DNA of 30,174 nt from assembly GCA_964395915.1 (NCBI GenBank), contig CAYNDB010000015.1, forward strand, positions 1 through 30,174, written 5' to 3'. This document shows, piece after piece, positions 1 through 6,784 of this stretch; position 1 is the first letter of the stretch, and each line of letters starts with the position of its first letter. Both the position numbers and the translations under genes were made by a program. The notes beneath the pieces were generated by a model. The model was not told the origin of the DNA. It saw nothing but the letters and a program-made list of their open reading frames with translations, and did not search any database. This DNA is from CAYNDB01 sp964395915 (GTDB lineage Bacteria > Nitrospinota_A > UBA7883 > JAJRTC01).

Positions 1-581
1 CGGCCGGAGGCTTCAGTTTCCGGCACCCGCTGCACCCGGTGAACCCCGCTTTCATATTTCAAGCGCGAATAGGCCCCTTTCCCGCTTATAGTGGCTATCA
101 CTTCCTTGAATCCTCCCTTGCCGGTTTCATTGGCGGAAAGAATCTCGACCTTCCAGCCCTGGCGCTCCGCATAGCGGGAATAGGCCCGAAAAAGGTCTCC
201 GCAAAAAAGCGCCGCCTCATCACCGCCTGTGCCGGCCCGAATCTCCAATATAATATTTTTCTCATCGTTCGGGTCTTTTGGTAAAAGCTTCAGGCGAAGC
301 GCGGCTTCCATCGCCGCAAGTTTCGGCTCAAGCTCCGCCACCTCTTCTGAGGCCAGCTCGGAAAGCTCAGGGTCGCTCCCCTCCTCGATAACGCTTTTGG
401 CTTCATCCAGGTTCTCTTTTAGTTTTTTATATTCCCGGTATGCGGTAACCACCGGCCTGATCTCCGCAAGCTCCCTCGCCAATTTTTCCACAGCTTTCCT
501 GTCCGTGGCCACAGCAGGGTCCGCCATAGTTTCGTTTATGGTTTCGAACCTTTTTTCTATGGTGTCCAGGGTATCGTACAT
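1..581 (-). CDS. prfA: Peptide chain release factor 1 (partial, C-terminus outside window)
   Basis: Class I release factor that reads UAA and UAG stop codons and triggers peptidyl-tRNA hydrolysis on the ribosome. The visible 193 residues start MYDTLDTIEKRFETI and contain the RF1 coiled-coil N-terminal domain, the RAGTGGDEAALF segment near residue 115 and the SGVHRVQRVPETEA segment at the window edge. The GGQ catalytic loop lies beyond the edge, so it cannot be checked. The N-terminal sequence is of RF1 rather than RF2 type. It is the third gene of a rho-rpmE-prfA series, a common bacterial order. The ATG has no clear Shine-Dalgarno sequence. The 49-bp gap from rpmE is filled by a GC-rich hairpin. 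Confidence 0.95.
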   Translation of the reverse strand, partial: MYDTLDTIEKRFETINETMADPAVATDRKAVEKLARELAEIRPVVTAYREYKKLKENLDEAKSVIEEGSDPELSELASEEVAELEPKLAAMEAALRLKLLPKDPNDEKNIILEIRAGTGGDEAALFCGDLFRAYSRYAERQGWKVEILSANETGKGGFKEVIATISGKGAYSRLKYESGVHRVQRVPETEASG

Positions 582-595
582 TGCTGTTTAGGGGC

Positions 596-614
596 GCCAG
601 GGGGGAGCCCCCGG
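596..614. repeat. GC-rich hairpin between rpmE and prfA
   Basis: Six Gs at 600-605 face five Cs at 608-612 across a 2-3 nt turn. The outer bases CC (597-598) and GG (613-614) extend the stem past a bulged A. No T-run follows on the minus strand, so a classic intrinsic terminator is unlikely. It sits just upstream of the prfA start and could affect mRNA processing or translation. That role is inference from position only. Confidence 0.45.
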
Positions 615-630
615 GCGAATAGTGGGAAGG

Positions 631-855
631 TTAAGAGGATTTTGCTTGAGCTTTTGCTGATTTTGCATATCGGCGCTGGAACTTCTCGATCCTGCCGGCT
701 GTATCCACAAGCTTTTGTTTTCCTGTGAAAAACGGGTGGCACGCCGAGCAAATATCAAGATGCATGGATGGTGTGGTTCCACGGGTTATAACCTTGGAGC
801 CGCAAGCGCATACTATCTCGCATTCAATGTATTCCGGATGGATTTCTTTTTTCAT
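631..855 (-). CDS. rpmE: 50S ribosomal protein L31
   Basis: Small structural protein of the large ribosomal subunit, 74 residues, within the normal L31 length. It starts MKKEIHPEYIECEIVCACGS and keeps four zinc-binding cysteines: C16 and C18, then C36 and C39 in CSACHPFF. This is the zinc-containing (C+) form, which in several bacteria is replaced by a zinc-free paralogue when zinc is scarce; no such paralogue is in this window. A short AGGA lies just before the ATG. It sits between rho and prfA on the same strand and is probably co-transcribed with both. Confidence 0.96.
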   Translation of the reverse strand: MKKEIHPEYIECEIVCACGSKVITRGTTPSMHLDICSACHPFFTGKQKLVDTAGRIEKFQRRYAKSAKAQAKSS

Positions 856-930
856 TTCCTAAAGTCCTTAAGCTTCTACTTTTACCTGAATTTTCAAAAG
901 GGATAATCATACATGAAAATCTTAAATATG

Positions 931-2247
931 TTAAGCATTCATCGCTTCCAGGAACTTTTTATTGGTTTTTGCCGTTTTCATCTTGTCTGTCAGAAGCTCC
1001 ATAGCCTCAATCGGATCCATCGGCTGCAACACCTTCCGAAGCACCCACATCCTCCTAAGATCATCCGGATCCAATAGCAGCTCCTCTTTGCGTGTGCCAC
1101 TCCTGCTGATGTCTATAGCCGGGAACACACGCCTGTCCGCCAGACGACGATCCAGATGGACCTCCATGTTGCCGGTTCCCTTAAACTCCTCAAAAATAAC
1201 GTCGTCCATACGCGAGCCTGTGTCTACAAGCGCCGTGGCGATGATCGTAAGCGACCCTCCCTGCTCAATATTTCGAGCCGCCCCGAAAAAACGTTTGGGG
1301 CGCTGAAGCGCATTGGAATCTATACCACCGGAGAGAACCTTGCCCGAAGGGGGGACTATTGTGTTGTAAGCCCTGCCCAACCTGGTGACCGAGTCGAGAA
1401 GAATCACAACGTCCCGTTTATGCTCCACCAGTCTTTTAGCTTTTTCTATCACCATTTCGGCGACCTGCACATGACGGCTAGCAGGCTCGTCAAAAGTAGA
1501 GGAAATCACCTCGCCTTTGACCGACCGTTGCATATCCGTAACTTCCTCGGGCCTCTCATCGATAAGCAGGACCATAAGATATGCGTCGGGATGGTTTTGT
1601 GTTATCGAGTTGGCGACAGACTGCATCACCATTGTTTTACCGGCCCTGGGCGGTGACACGATAAGAGCGCGTTGCCCAAAACCTATCGGGCAGACAAGGT
1701 CAAGCACGCGGCCTGTGATGTTGCTTTGCTCGGTTTCCAGAACTATTCGCCTATCCGGATAGAGCGGTGTCAGATTGTCGAACAGGATTTTCCCTTTTTG
1801 TTTTTCAGGCCCCTCGTAGTTGATAGTTTCTACTTTTAAAAGGGCAAAATATCGTTCGTTCTCCTTGGGAGGGCGTATCTGGCCGGAAATTGTGTCTCCG
1901 GTGCGAAGATCAAATTTGCGGATTTGCGAAGGAGAGACATAAATATCGTCCGGTCCCGGTAAATAGTTAAAAGATGGCGCCCGCAAGAAACCAAAGCCGT
2001 CCGGCAATATTTCAAGAACGCCCTCACCATAAAGCAGGCCTTCCTGTTCTGTCTGAGCCTCAAGGATTTTGAACATCAGCTCCTGCTTGCGCAGACCGCT
2101 TACCCCTTCCAGGTTGTAATGGCTGGCGATGCTCATCAGTTCGTTGATGGTTTTTTCTTTTAACCCACCCACATTAAGAGTGGTTTTCGCCTCTACCGCA
2201 ACTGCGGAAGCGCTATCGGAAGCTTTTGAACTGTTTTTTGTTGTCAT
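931..2247 (-). CDS. rho: Transcription termination factor Rho
   Basis: Hexameric RNA-dependent ATPase/helicase that ends transcription of untranslated RNA. The 438 residues carry a Rho N-terminal helical domain (about 28-66), the cold-shock-like RNA-binding domain (about 72-145, with GFGFLR at 84-89), and the RecA-type ATPase with Walker A SPPRAGKT at 198-205 and Walker B VVILLDSVTRLGRAYN near 280-295. The last residues, including the KTNKKFLEAMNA tail, are typical. Length is close to the usual 415-440. The first 25 residues are Ser/Ala/Lys-rich and poorly conserved. It is the first gene of the rho-rpmE-prfA block. The ATG lacks an obvious Shine-Dalgarno sequence. Confidence 0.98.
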   Translation of the reverse strand: MTTKNSSKASDSASAVAVEAKTTLNVGGLKEKTINELMSIASHYNLEGVSGLRKQELMFKILEAQTEQEGLLYGEGVLEILPDGFGFLRAPSFNYLPGPDDIYVSPSQIRKFDLRTGDTISGQIRPPKENERYFALLKVETINYEGPEKQKGKILFDNLTPLYPDRRIVLETEQSNITGRVLDLVCPIGFGQRALIVSPPRAGKTMVMQSVANSITQNHPDAYLMVLLIDERPEEVTDMQRSVKGEVISSTFDEPASRHVQVAEMVIEKAKRLVEHKRDVVILLDSVTRLGRAYNTIVPPSGKVLSGGIDSNALQRPKRFFGAARNIEQGGSLTIIATALVDTGSRMDDVIFEEFKGTGNMEVHLDRRLADRRVFPAIDISRSGTRKEELLLDPDDLRRMWVLRKVLQPMDPIEAMELLTDKMKTAKTNKKFLEAMNA

Positions 2248-2909
2248 GAATATATTTTTCTAATTAATGAATTATCGTTTTAATAATCAAATACATATAT
2301 GTATATAAAAGATGTAATGGCAAAAAAACTAACCCAAAACGCTGAATATGCTGAAGGTTACTCCATAGTAATTACAGGCGATGCGATCGGCTTTTCCGAC
2401 CGTACGTTCCACTAAAAAGGCGATTAGCAAACTATATCAACATCAACAACGCCACGCTATTAATCGCCGGGTATTTTGGAAATTGTGATGAACAGAAATG
2501 ATCTTTTCATCGTAAGATTCCAACATGGTACTTTCGTTTTCCCGATGTGTCAACAGCAATTTCAATATACCGTATCTCCAAAACGCATATCAGGCTGATA
2601 ATAACCTTTCCATTCCGGAGCTCCGATTTGATATTTCAGGAACTACTATTCCTATTCCCATGATTACAGGCCCAAAGATAAACAAAACATAACATCATAT
2701 GACAAATCAAAAAAAACCTAAATTGTTATTAATCTTATAATTTTTTTGTATAACTCTTTTACTGGTAGTTTTGTTGCGTGGTATTGGGGTATCATAAAAG
2801 CTCTTTTTTAGTAATTTTGATGGGTTTATGACTTATCGCCAGCAAGCTCCCTGAAGCGGTACACCGCGCCTAGGCGTGGCAAGTTTGTTATTTACTTGGA
2901 GGAACTCTA
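2248..2909. other. Divergent AT-rich intergenic region between rho and a response regulator
   Basis: These 662 bp hold no recognisable gene. Visible elements are a 14-bp perfect palindrome (ATACATATATGTAT, 2291-2304), an 8-bp inverted repeat GGCGATTA/TAATCGCC (2419-2426 and 2461-2468, 34-nt spacer), and two small dyads close to the plus-strand gene (2856-2880). One ATG-started frame of 32 codons (2317-2415) is open but has no clear Shine-Dalgarno sequence. The region should hold the promoters of both flanking genes, but I found no convincing -35/-10 pair with correct spacing. Confidence 0.6.
2856..2880. promoter_or_regulatory. Overlapping dyads upstream of the response regulator
   Basis: GCGGT (2856-2860) and ACCGC (2863-2867) form a short hairpin. 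It runs into the perfect palindrome CGCCTAGGCG (2867-2876), which extends imperfectly to 2864-2879. The GC-rich dyads stand out in an AT-rich spacer and lie 30-54 bp before the ATG at 2910. They could be an operator or a 5' leader structure. This is a symmetry-based guess without a known matching regulator. Confidence 0.3.
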
Positions 2910-3395
2910 ATGCCATACCCCTTAGACGGCAAGTCGTCGGTCATACTTCTTGCTGAAGACAATCCCGCTGATACAGATATAATCAACATGGCCTTCGACG
3001 ACGCACAAGAATTCAGCAAGTACTTTACCCTTAAGGTAGTTGAAAACGGTAAAGATGTTGTCGACTACCTTCGGCGAAAAGGTGGTTTTTCAGAGCCTGA
3101 GTCCAGTCCACGCCCGGATATCATATTCATGGACATTAACATGCCGTTGATGGATGGCAAGCAAACTTTGCACGAAGTTAAAAACGACTCGTTTTTCAAT
3201 TCTATCCCCATTGTGATGCTCACCACATCAAGTAGCGAACGTGATATTTCCGAATCCTATAATTTGGGGGCGAACGCATATATCACGAAGCCGCCAGACA
3301 TAGATGAATTTATATGGATGATCCAAAGCACAGCCTTTTACTGGCTTTTCATGGTTAAGCTTCCACAAAATTCCGACCATCCCGCAGGGGCTTAA
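2910..3395 (+). CDS. Stand-alone CheY-like response regulator (Rcp1 type)
   Basis: A single receiver domain of 161 residues with no output domain. The acidic pair is in LLAEDNPAD (E16, D17), the phospho-acceptor aspartate is in IIFMDINMPLMDG (near residue 75), the Thr switch is in VMLTTSS and the conserved lysine is in AYITKPP. Together they form a complete, probably active phosphorylation site. The spacing, with the insertion VDYLRRKGGFSEPESSPRPD before the acceptor strand, resembles the Rcp1 family of regulators that pair with phytochrome-like or other hybrid kinases. The start is supported by GGAGG about 7 nt upstream. No sensor kinase is adjacent, so the partner is encoded elsewhere. Output is presumably by protein-protein contact. 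Confidence 0.9.
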   Translation: MPYPLDGKSSVILLAEDNPADTDIINMAFDDAQEFSKYFTLKVVENGKDVVDYLRRKGGFSEPESSPRPDIIFMDINMPLMDGKQTLHEVKNDSFFNSIPIVMLTTSSSERDISESYNLGANAYITKPPDIDEFIWMIQSTAFYWLFMVKLPQNSDHPAGA

Positions 3396-3412
3396 TAGAG
3401 GCAAGGCGCTAG

Positions 3413-3441
3413 CATGATCGCCCATTTTATTGGCGATCATG
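3413..3441. terminator. Perfect 10-bp stem-loop between convergent genes
   Basis: CATGATCGCC (3413-3422) and GGCGATCATG (3432-3441) form a perfect 10-bp stem with a 9-nt AT-rich loop. It lies in the 60-bp space between the ends of the response regulator (+) and the ABC permease (-), where a shared bidirectional terminator is expected. The downstream sequence on the plus strand is only moderately T-rich (GATATTGTTTTGTG), so termination strength is uncertain. Confidence 0.55.
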
Positions 3442-3455
3442 GATATTGTTTTGTG

Positions 3456-4244
3456 TTAAATATCCTCGGCGAATGTTTCCTTGCTCCGTTCAAACTGGTG
3501 GAACCCGAGAACCGTAAGAACAAGACCGAACAATGCAAGCAAGCCGATGACCAAAGGGTCGGGCGCGCCTCCGTTTAAAAATATTTTCTGATATTCGATA
3601 GTAAGCACAGCCATCGGGTTCAAATAAAAGGTAAACCGCCATTCTTCAGGGGTTTGCGATATTGGATAAATGATAGGGCAAAGAAAAAACCAGAGGACAA
3701 GAAAATTTGACAACACATGCTGCGTATCCCTGTACTTGACATTAGCCGACGCGAGAAAATAGACAAGCCCGGTAGTAAGCAGGAACTGAGCGCACGCCAC
3801 CACAGGCAACCACAGTATAGATGCGCCGATATGAACTTTGTACAGTATCATGAAAAAAAACAAAAGCGGCAGACTGAATATGTAGTTCATCATGTTGGAA
3901 ATGATTTTAACCATCGGCAAAATCTCCGCCGGGAACATCGACTTCGTAATAAGCGAAGAAGAGCCCACTATGGAGTTCACGCCGTCACTTAAGGACGACG
4001 AAAACCATATCCACGGCAACAAACCTACAAACATAAATACTGCATAATTCTCCACCTGGACTCTCATGTATACGGAGAAAACAAGAGCGTAAACCAGCAA
4101 CAGCAACAATGGGTTTAAAAATGTCCATAACATACCCAAAGTAGACCCCCTGTACCGCGCCTTCAGCTCTTTCGACACCAGTGTCCAGATAAGCTCGCGC
4201 CGTAGGTATAAAGAGCCCAAAACTTCTGTTACAGCTTTGTACAT
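3456..4244 (-). CDS. ABC-2 type polysaccharide/polyol-phosphate export permease (Wzm/KpsM-like)
   Basis: Integral membrane permease of an ABC exporter, 262 residues from the chosen start MYKAVTEVLGSLYLRRELIW. The N-terminal signature SKELKARYRGSTLGMLWTFLNP is typical of permeases that export lipid-linked O-antigen, capsule or teichoic-acid-type polymers. About six hydrophobic segments follow, including LLLLLVYALVFSVYM and LPLLFFFMILYKV. An upstream ATG at 4340 would add 32 residues without family similarity, so 4244 was chosen; the result matches the usual length of about 260. No ATP-binding partner (Wzt/KpsT) or glycosyltransferase is adjacent, which is unusual because the pair is normally encoded together. 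The partner is presumably elsewhere, or the gene is an orphan. Confidence 0.88.
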   Translation of the reverse strand: MYKAVTEVLGSLYLRRELIWTLVSKELKARYRGSTLGMLWTFLNPLLLLLVYALVFSVYMRVQVENYAVFMFVGLLPWIWFSSSLSDGVNSIVGSSSLITKSMFPAEILPMVKIISNMMNYIFSLPLLFFFMILYKVHIGASILWLPVVACAQFLLTTGLVYFLASANVKYRDTQHVLSNFLVLWFFLCPIIYPISQTPEEWRFTFYLNPMAVLTIEYQKIFLNGGAPDPLVIGLLALFGLVLTVLGFHQFERSKETFAEDI

Positions 4245-4418
4245 TACGTTTTCCCGGATATTCGTATTTTGGATGTGGATAGCCCAGCCGTCAAATCTTA
4301 CAAGTATATGCGACAAGTAATTAACAATCAACGGCTTCAAGTACGGCTTTGGCTTATGACCAGAAAACCGGGCTATAACGCGCTCTGCCGATGGGAGAGA
4401 GTATGGGCTTTGGCGATA

Positions 4419-4811
4419 TCAGAGTCTTTCTATAGCCGCTGTCAGCTTTTCTGTCGCCACACTTTCGATTTCGCTCAAATCAACGTCTGGCATCATCGCG
4501 CTCATGGATTTCGGGTTCACGGCGGAGACTGTCACAACTCCAGGCTCTTTTTCATACACAATTACGTTACAAGGTAACAGTAAGCCAATATTTTTATCGG
4601 TTGAAAGAGCCTTGAAAGCAAGCTTGGGGTTGCATGCTCCCAGTATCGTGTAGTTTGTGAAGTCTACGTCCAGCTTTTTTTTCAGAGTCTCTTTTACGTC
4701 TATTCTTGTAAGCACGCCAAACCCTTCGGTTTTTAGCTCCGCTTCTATTTTGGCAAGAATATCATTATAATTTCCTGTGATTTCCTTTTCGATCCCTATA
4801 TTTTCTGACAT
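4419..4811 (-). CDS. DUF302 domain protein
   Basis: A 130-residue protein of the DUF302 family, seen by GFGVLTRIDVKETLKKKLDV (about 31-50), then YTILGACNPKLAFKAL and GLLLPCNVIVYE. The two cysteines in GACNP and LPCNV are typical of the family. The biochemical function is not established. Family members are often near sulfur or redox genes. It has an ideal GGAGG 6 nt before the ATG. It is the last gene of a sigma/anti-sigma/CoA-binding/DUF302 operon, 24 bp behind the CoA-binding gene, so it is likely an output of that ECF regulon. It has no signal peptide, so a cytoplasmic location is expected. Confidence 0.88.
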   Translation of the reverse strand: MSENIGIEKEITGNYNDILAKIEAELKTEGFGVLTRIDVKETLKKKLDVDFTNYTILGACNPKLAFKALSTDKNIGLLLPCNVIVYEKEPGVVTVSAVNPKSMSAMMPDVDLSEIESVATEKLTAAIERL

Positions 4812-4835
4812 TTTTTCCTCCGATAAAGTTCCCGC

Positions 4836-5291
4836 TCAACCACCTAAAAGAGTGGTATGTTCAATTTTCATGCACTTATTCTGGACTACCACGATCCCTT
4901 CGGAACGCATTTCCTTACTGGCTTCATTGTTAACGATTCCAAGCTGCAACCATGCCACTTTAGGTTTTTTCGCAACTATCTCGGGAACAAGGTCGCCGAT
5001 GGCGTCCGCCCGGCGAAAAATATCAACAATATCCACATCGCCAGGAATATCTCCCAAGTTTCCATAAACTTTCAAACCTTCCCATTCATCTATATTGGGA
5101 TGAACCGGTATAACAGTATATCCATGGTCCTTAAGATATCGTCCGACCATATACGATTCTCTGTGCGGCTTGTTAGACAAACCGATAATGGCTATGGTTT
5201 TAGCTTCACTTAATATATTTTTAATCTCGGAAGGCCCCGGGTTGTTTTCCGGCTCTTGAGGTCTTTTCGTTATATCGCAGGCTTCAGACAT
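4836..5291 (-). CDS. CoA-binding domain protein (YccU-like)
   Basis: A 151-residue single-domain Rossmann-fold protein. IAIIGLSNKPHRESYMVGRY (about 34-53) is the nucleotide-binding loop of the CoA-binding family related to succinyl-CoA synthetase alpha. It is followed by YTVIPVHPNIDEWEGLKVY, VDIVDIFRRAD and VAWLQLGIVNNEA, and ends with CMKIEHTTLL, all typical of the family. The first 22 residues are a variable extension. The precise role is unknown; CoA binding has been shown for homologues, and links to redox or thiol metabolism are inference. It lies 29 bp after the anti-sigma gene and 24 bp before DUF302, in one operon. Confidence 0.9.
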   Translation of the reverse strand: MSEACDITKRPQEPENNPGPSEIKNILSEAKTIAIIGLSNKPHRESYMVGRYLKDHGYTVIPVHPNIDEWEGLKVYGNLGDIPGDVDIVDIFRRADAIGDLVPEIVAKKPKVAWLQLGIVNNEASKEMRSEGIVVVQNKCMKIEHTTLLGG

Positions 5292-5320
5292 GGCGGATTA
5301 TTACTATCTTCTAAAAGGTT

Positions 5321-5557
5321 CTAAGCGTCGATTTTATCCTTGAGAAACTGCATCAGGTTCTCTGACACAGGCTCTGGTATCTCATCTTCCTCCGGAACGG
5401 AACGCTGAAAAATTTCCACAGTCTTTTTCAAGGTGTTTATAAAAGCTATACATGGCTCGCAATCTTTTATATGGTCTTCGATTTCATCGCAAAGATGATC
5501 GTCAAGATCCCTCTCAATGTAATCGCCTAGCTTTTCGAAAATTTCTTTACATTTCAT
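5321..5557 (-). CDS. Soluble zinc-finger anti-sigma factor (ZAS, zf-HC2)
   Basis: A 78-residue putative anti-sigma factor. The N-terminal zf-HC2 motif is complete: H29-x3-C33-x2-C36 in HIKDCEPC, with an upstream C3/C23 as possible fourth ligand. The C-terminal half is acidic. There is no transmembrane segment, so it would act in the cytoplasm, as in the redox-sensing RsrA/ChrR group, rather than as a membrane-bound receptor. The ATG overlaps the sigma-factor stop by 4 bp (ATGA), which indicates translational coupling and a 1:1 partner. A response to oxidants, metals or thiol stress is plausible from the cysteine arrangement but is not shown. Confidence 0.85.
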   Translation of the reverse strand: MKCKEIFEKLGDYIERDLDDHLCDEIEDHIKDCEPCIAFINTLKKTVEIFQRSVPEEDEIPEPVSENLMQFLKDKIDA

Positions 5558-6210
5558 AGTCGTTCGTTACCCACCTTGGCCACTTCAATAGCGCCATCAA
5601 AATATTTTGACAACCCGTCCCGCATAATAAGCCGGGCCCTGTGCAACCGTGATTTGACGGCCGCTACAGACATCCCTAGTATTTCACCTATTTCAATATT
5701 ACTAAACCCGTCAACATCTTTCAAAACAAGCACGACCCGTTTATCTTCTGGAAGCTCGTCCATTATATTTTTCAGCACGCCCCTCACCTCGTCATTGCTA
5801 TGCAACAAGGCCGGGTTTTTCGACCAGTCAGTAATCTCTCTTTGTAGCGTAGACCCGTCGAACTCCAATGGTTTATCTATCGAAACCATGTCTGTTTTCT
5901 TTTTCTTACGCAGCTTCATAAGGCAACCGTTCGTGGCTATTTTAAACATCCATGTAGAAAAAGCCGCTTCGCCTCTGAAAGATTCTATGGACCGATGCAC
6001 CTGAAGAAATGTCTCTTGCAAAACATCTTCAGCGTCCTCCTGATTGTTTAAAAATTTCAAACAGTGATTGTATATCCTGCTTTCATATTTCTGGACAATC
6101 CTTTCAAAAGCCGAAAAATCACCTTTTTTGATTTCTTCTATCAGCTTAAGGTCTTCCTCCTTGCTGTTTTCTTTGGCAGAGGAAGACTCGGTATTTATTT
6201 CTTTGGTCAT
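5554..6210 (-). CDS. ECF-type RNA polymerase sigma factor
   Basis: Alternative sigma factor that would direct RNA polymerase to stress promoters. Region 2 is clear (GDFSAFERIVQKYESRIY, then NNQEDAEDVLQETFLQVHRS and AAFSTWMFKIATNGC). Region 4 has the helix-turn-helix GFSNIEIGEILGMSVAAVKS and RLHRARLIMRD. The linker is rich in lysine (LRKKKKTDM). I chose the ATG at 6210 (MTKEINTESSSAKEN, 218 residues). An in-frame ATG at 6258 would add 16 residues, but it sits at the predicted transcription start of a TTGACC-17-TAGCAT promoter. The stop overlaps the anti-sigma start by 4 bp. It leads an operon with the anti-sigma, CoA-binding and DUF302 genes. Confidence 0.93.
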   Translation of the reverse strand: MTKEINTESSSAKENSKEEDLKLIEEIKKGDFSAFERIVQKYESRIYNHCLKFLNNQEDAEDVLQETFLQVHRSIESFRGEAAFSTWMFKIATNGCLMKLRKKKKTDMVSIDKPLEFDGSTLQREITDWSKNPALLHSNDEVRGVLKNIMDELPEDKRVVLVLKDVDGFSNIEIGEILGMSVAAVKSRLHRARLIMRDGLSKYFDGAIEVAKVGNERL

Positions 6211-6261
6211 TTTGATGCCGCCACAACTGAAAAGGTTCGCCAACGCACTAACTTTCATGTA

Positions 6262-6290
6262 ATGCTAACAACTAACTCCATCAAGGTCAA
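6262..6290 (-). promoter_or_regulatory. Candidate promoter of the ECF sigma operon
   Basis: On the minus strand a TTGACC (-35; 6285-6290) is followed after 17 bp by TAGCAT (-10; 6262-6267). This resembles a housekeeping sigma70 promoter rather than a typical ECF autoregulated one. The expected transcription start falls near 6255, just inside the alternative upstream ATG, which supports translation from the ATG at 6210. Confidence 0.35.
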
Positions 6291-6318
6291 AGCAATCATT
6301 CATGCTATGGGAAACTAC

Positions 6319-6360
6319 TATTATGGCTAATAAGCTTTTATTATGGCTAATAAGCTTTTT
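6319..6360. repeat. 20-bp tandem duplication
   Basis: Two adjacent copies of a 20-bp unit beginning TTATGGCTAATAAG lie at 6321-6340 and 6341-6360. They differ only in the last base (A/T), and the match extends 2 bp to the left. The right copy covers the last codons and stop of the small minus-strand gene 6347-6550. The left copy repeats that tail outside the frame. It looks like a recent slippage duplication. Confidence 0.85.
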
Positions 6361-6550
6361 TAAAATATTTGCCTGGATTGACTCCAAACTTCTTACCACA
6401 TGTATGCATGACCATTCTTCCGCTATTGGCAGACCCTCTTACATTCTTAACAATACAGTCTTCAAAGCTGTGAGGCGTGGTGACATACCAAAATCCGGCT
6501 ATCCCAACTAGAAGCAATAAAACTAAGGCCACAAAGAGATTTATTTTCAT
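6347..6550 (-). CDS. Small membrane-anchored or exported hypothetical protein
   Basis: A 67-residue protein starting MKINLFVALVLLLLVGIAGF. This is a single hydrophobic N-terminal segment that is either a membrane anchor or an uncleaved signal. The remaining 45 residues contain a two-cysteine motif, EDCIVKNVRG...MHTCGKKFGV, with 19 residues between the cysteines. It resembles a widespread family of tiny secreted proteins with a C-x(n)-C-x2-KF pattern of unknown function, but I cannot assign it firmly. No strong Shine-Dalgarno sequence precedes the ATG. An in-frame upstream extension to 6658 looks non-coding. The 3' end is duplicated in a 20-bp tandem repeat. Confidence 0.55.
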   Translation of the reverse strand: MKINLFVALVLLLLVGIAGFWYVTTPHSFEDCIVKNVRGSANSGRMVMHTCGKKFGVNPGKYFKKAY

Positions 6551-6784
6551 AACGATATAATCGGTCGAAGTAGGAAAAAAAGCAACAACTCTTGGTAGTG
6601 GGCCATTATTGTTTATGAAGTGCGCTGAGTTATAGCTACTTATCCTCAAAAAACTCACACAAAGGTGACATATAACCTTAAAGTAACGTAGAAGGATATA
6701 AGCTTGAACGTTTCTGAATGTATATAATGTATATGTTATGGAAACAGTAGCGGCTCAATATGAATTGCCGCGCAATAACACAAT

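Noticed and set aside
962..1656. Open frames on the plus strand opposite rho
   Set aside because: They lie within the highly conserved rho gene on the other strand, have no recognisable domain and no ribosome-binding site; typical antisense shadows.
2291..2304. 14-bp palindrome ATACATATATGTAT as an operator
   Set aside because: Simple alternating AT-type sequence gives palindromes easily; no second copy or linked promoter was found, so it is only listed within the spacer entry.
4245..4340. Longer N-terminus for the ABC permease
   Set aside because: The 32 extra residues lack family similarity and make the protein longer than usual; the ATG at 4244 fits better.
6704..6728. TTGAAC...TATAAT as a promoter for the NtrC-type regulator
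   Set aside because: The spacer is only 13 bp, too short for a sigma70 promoter.
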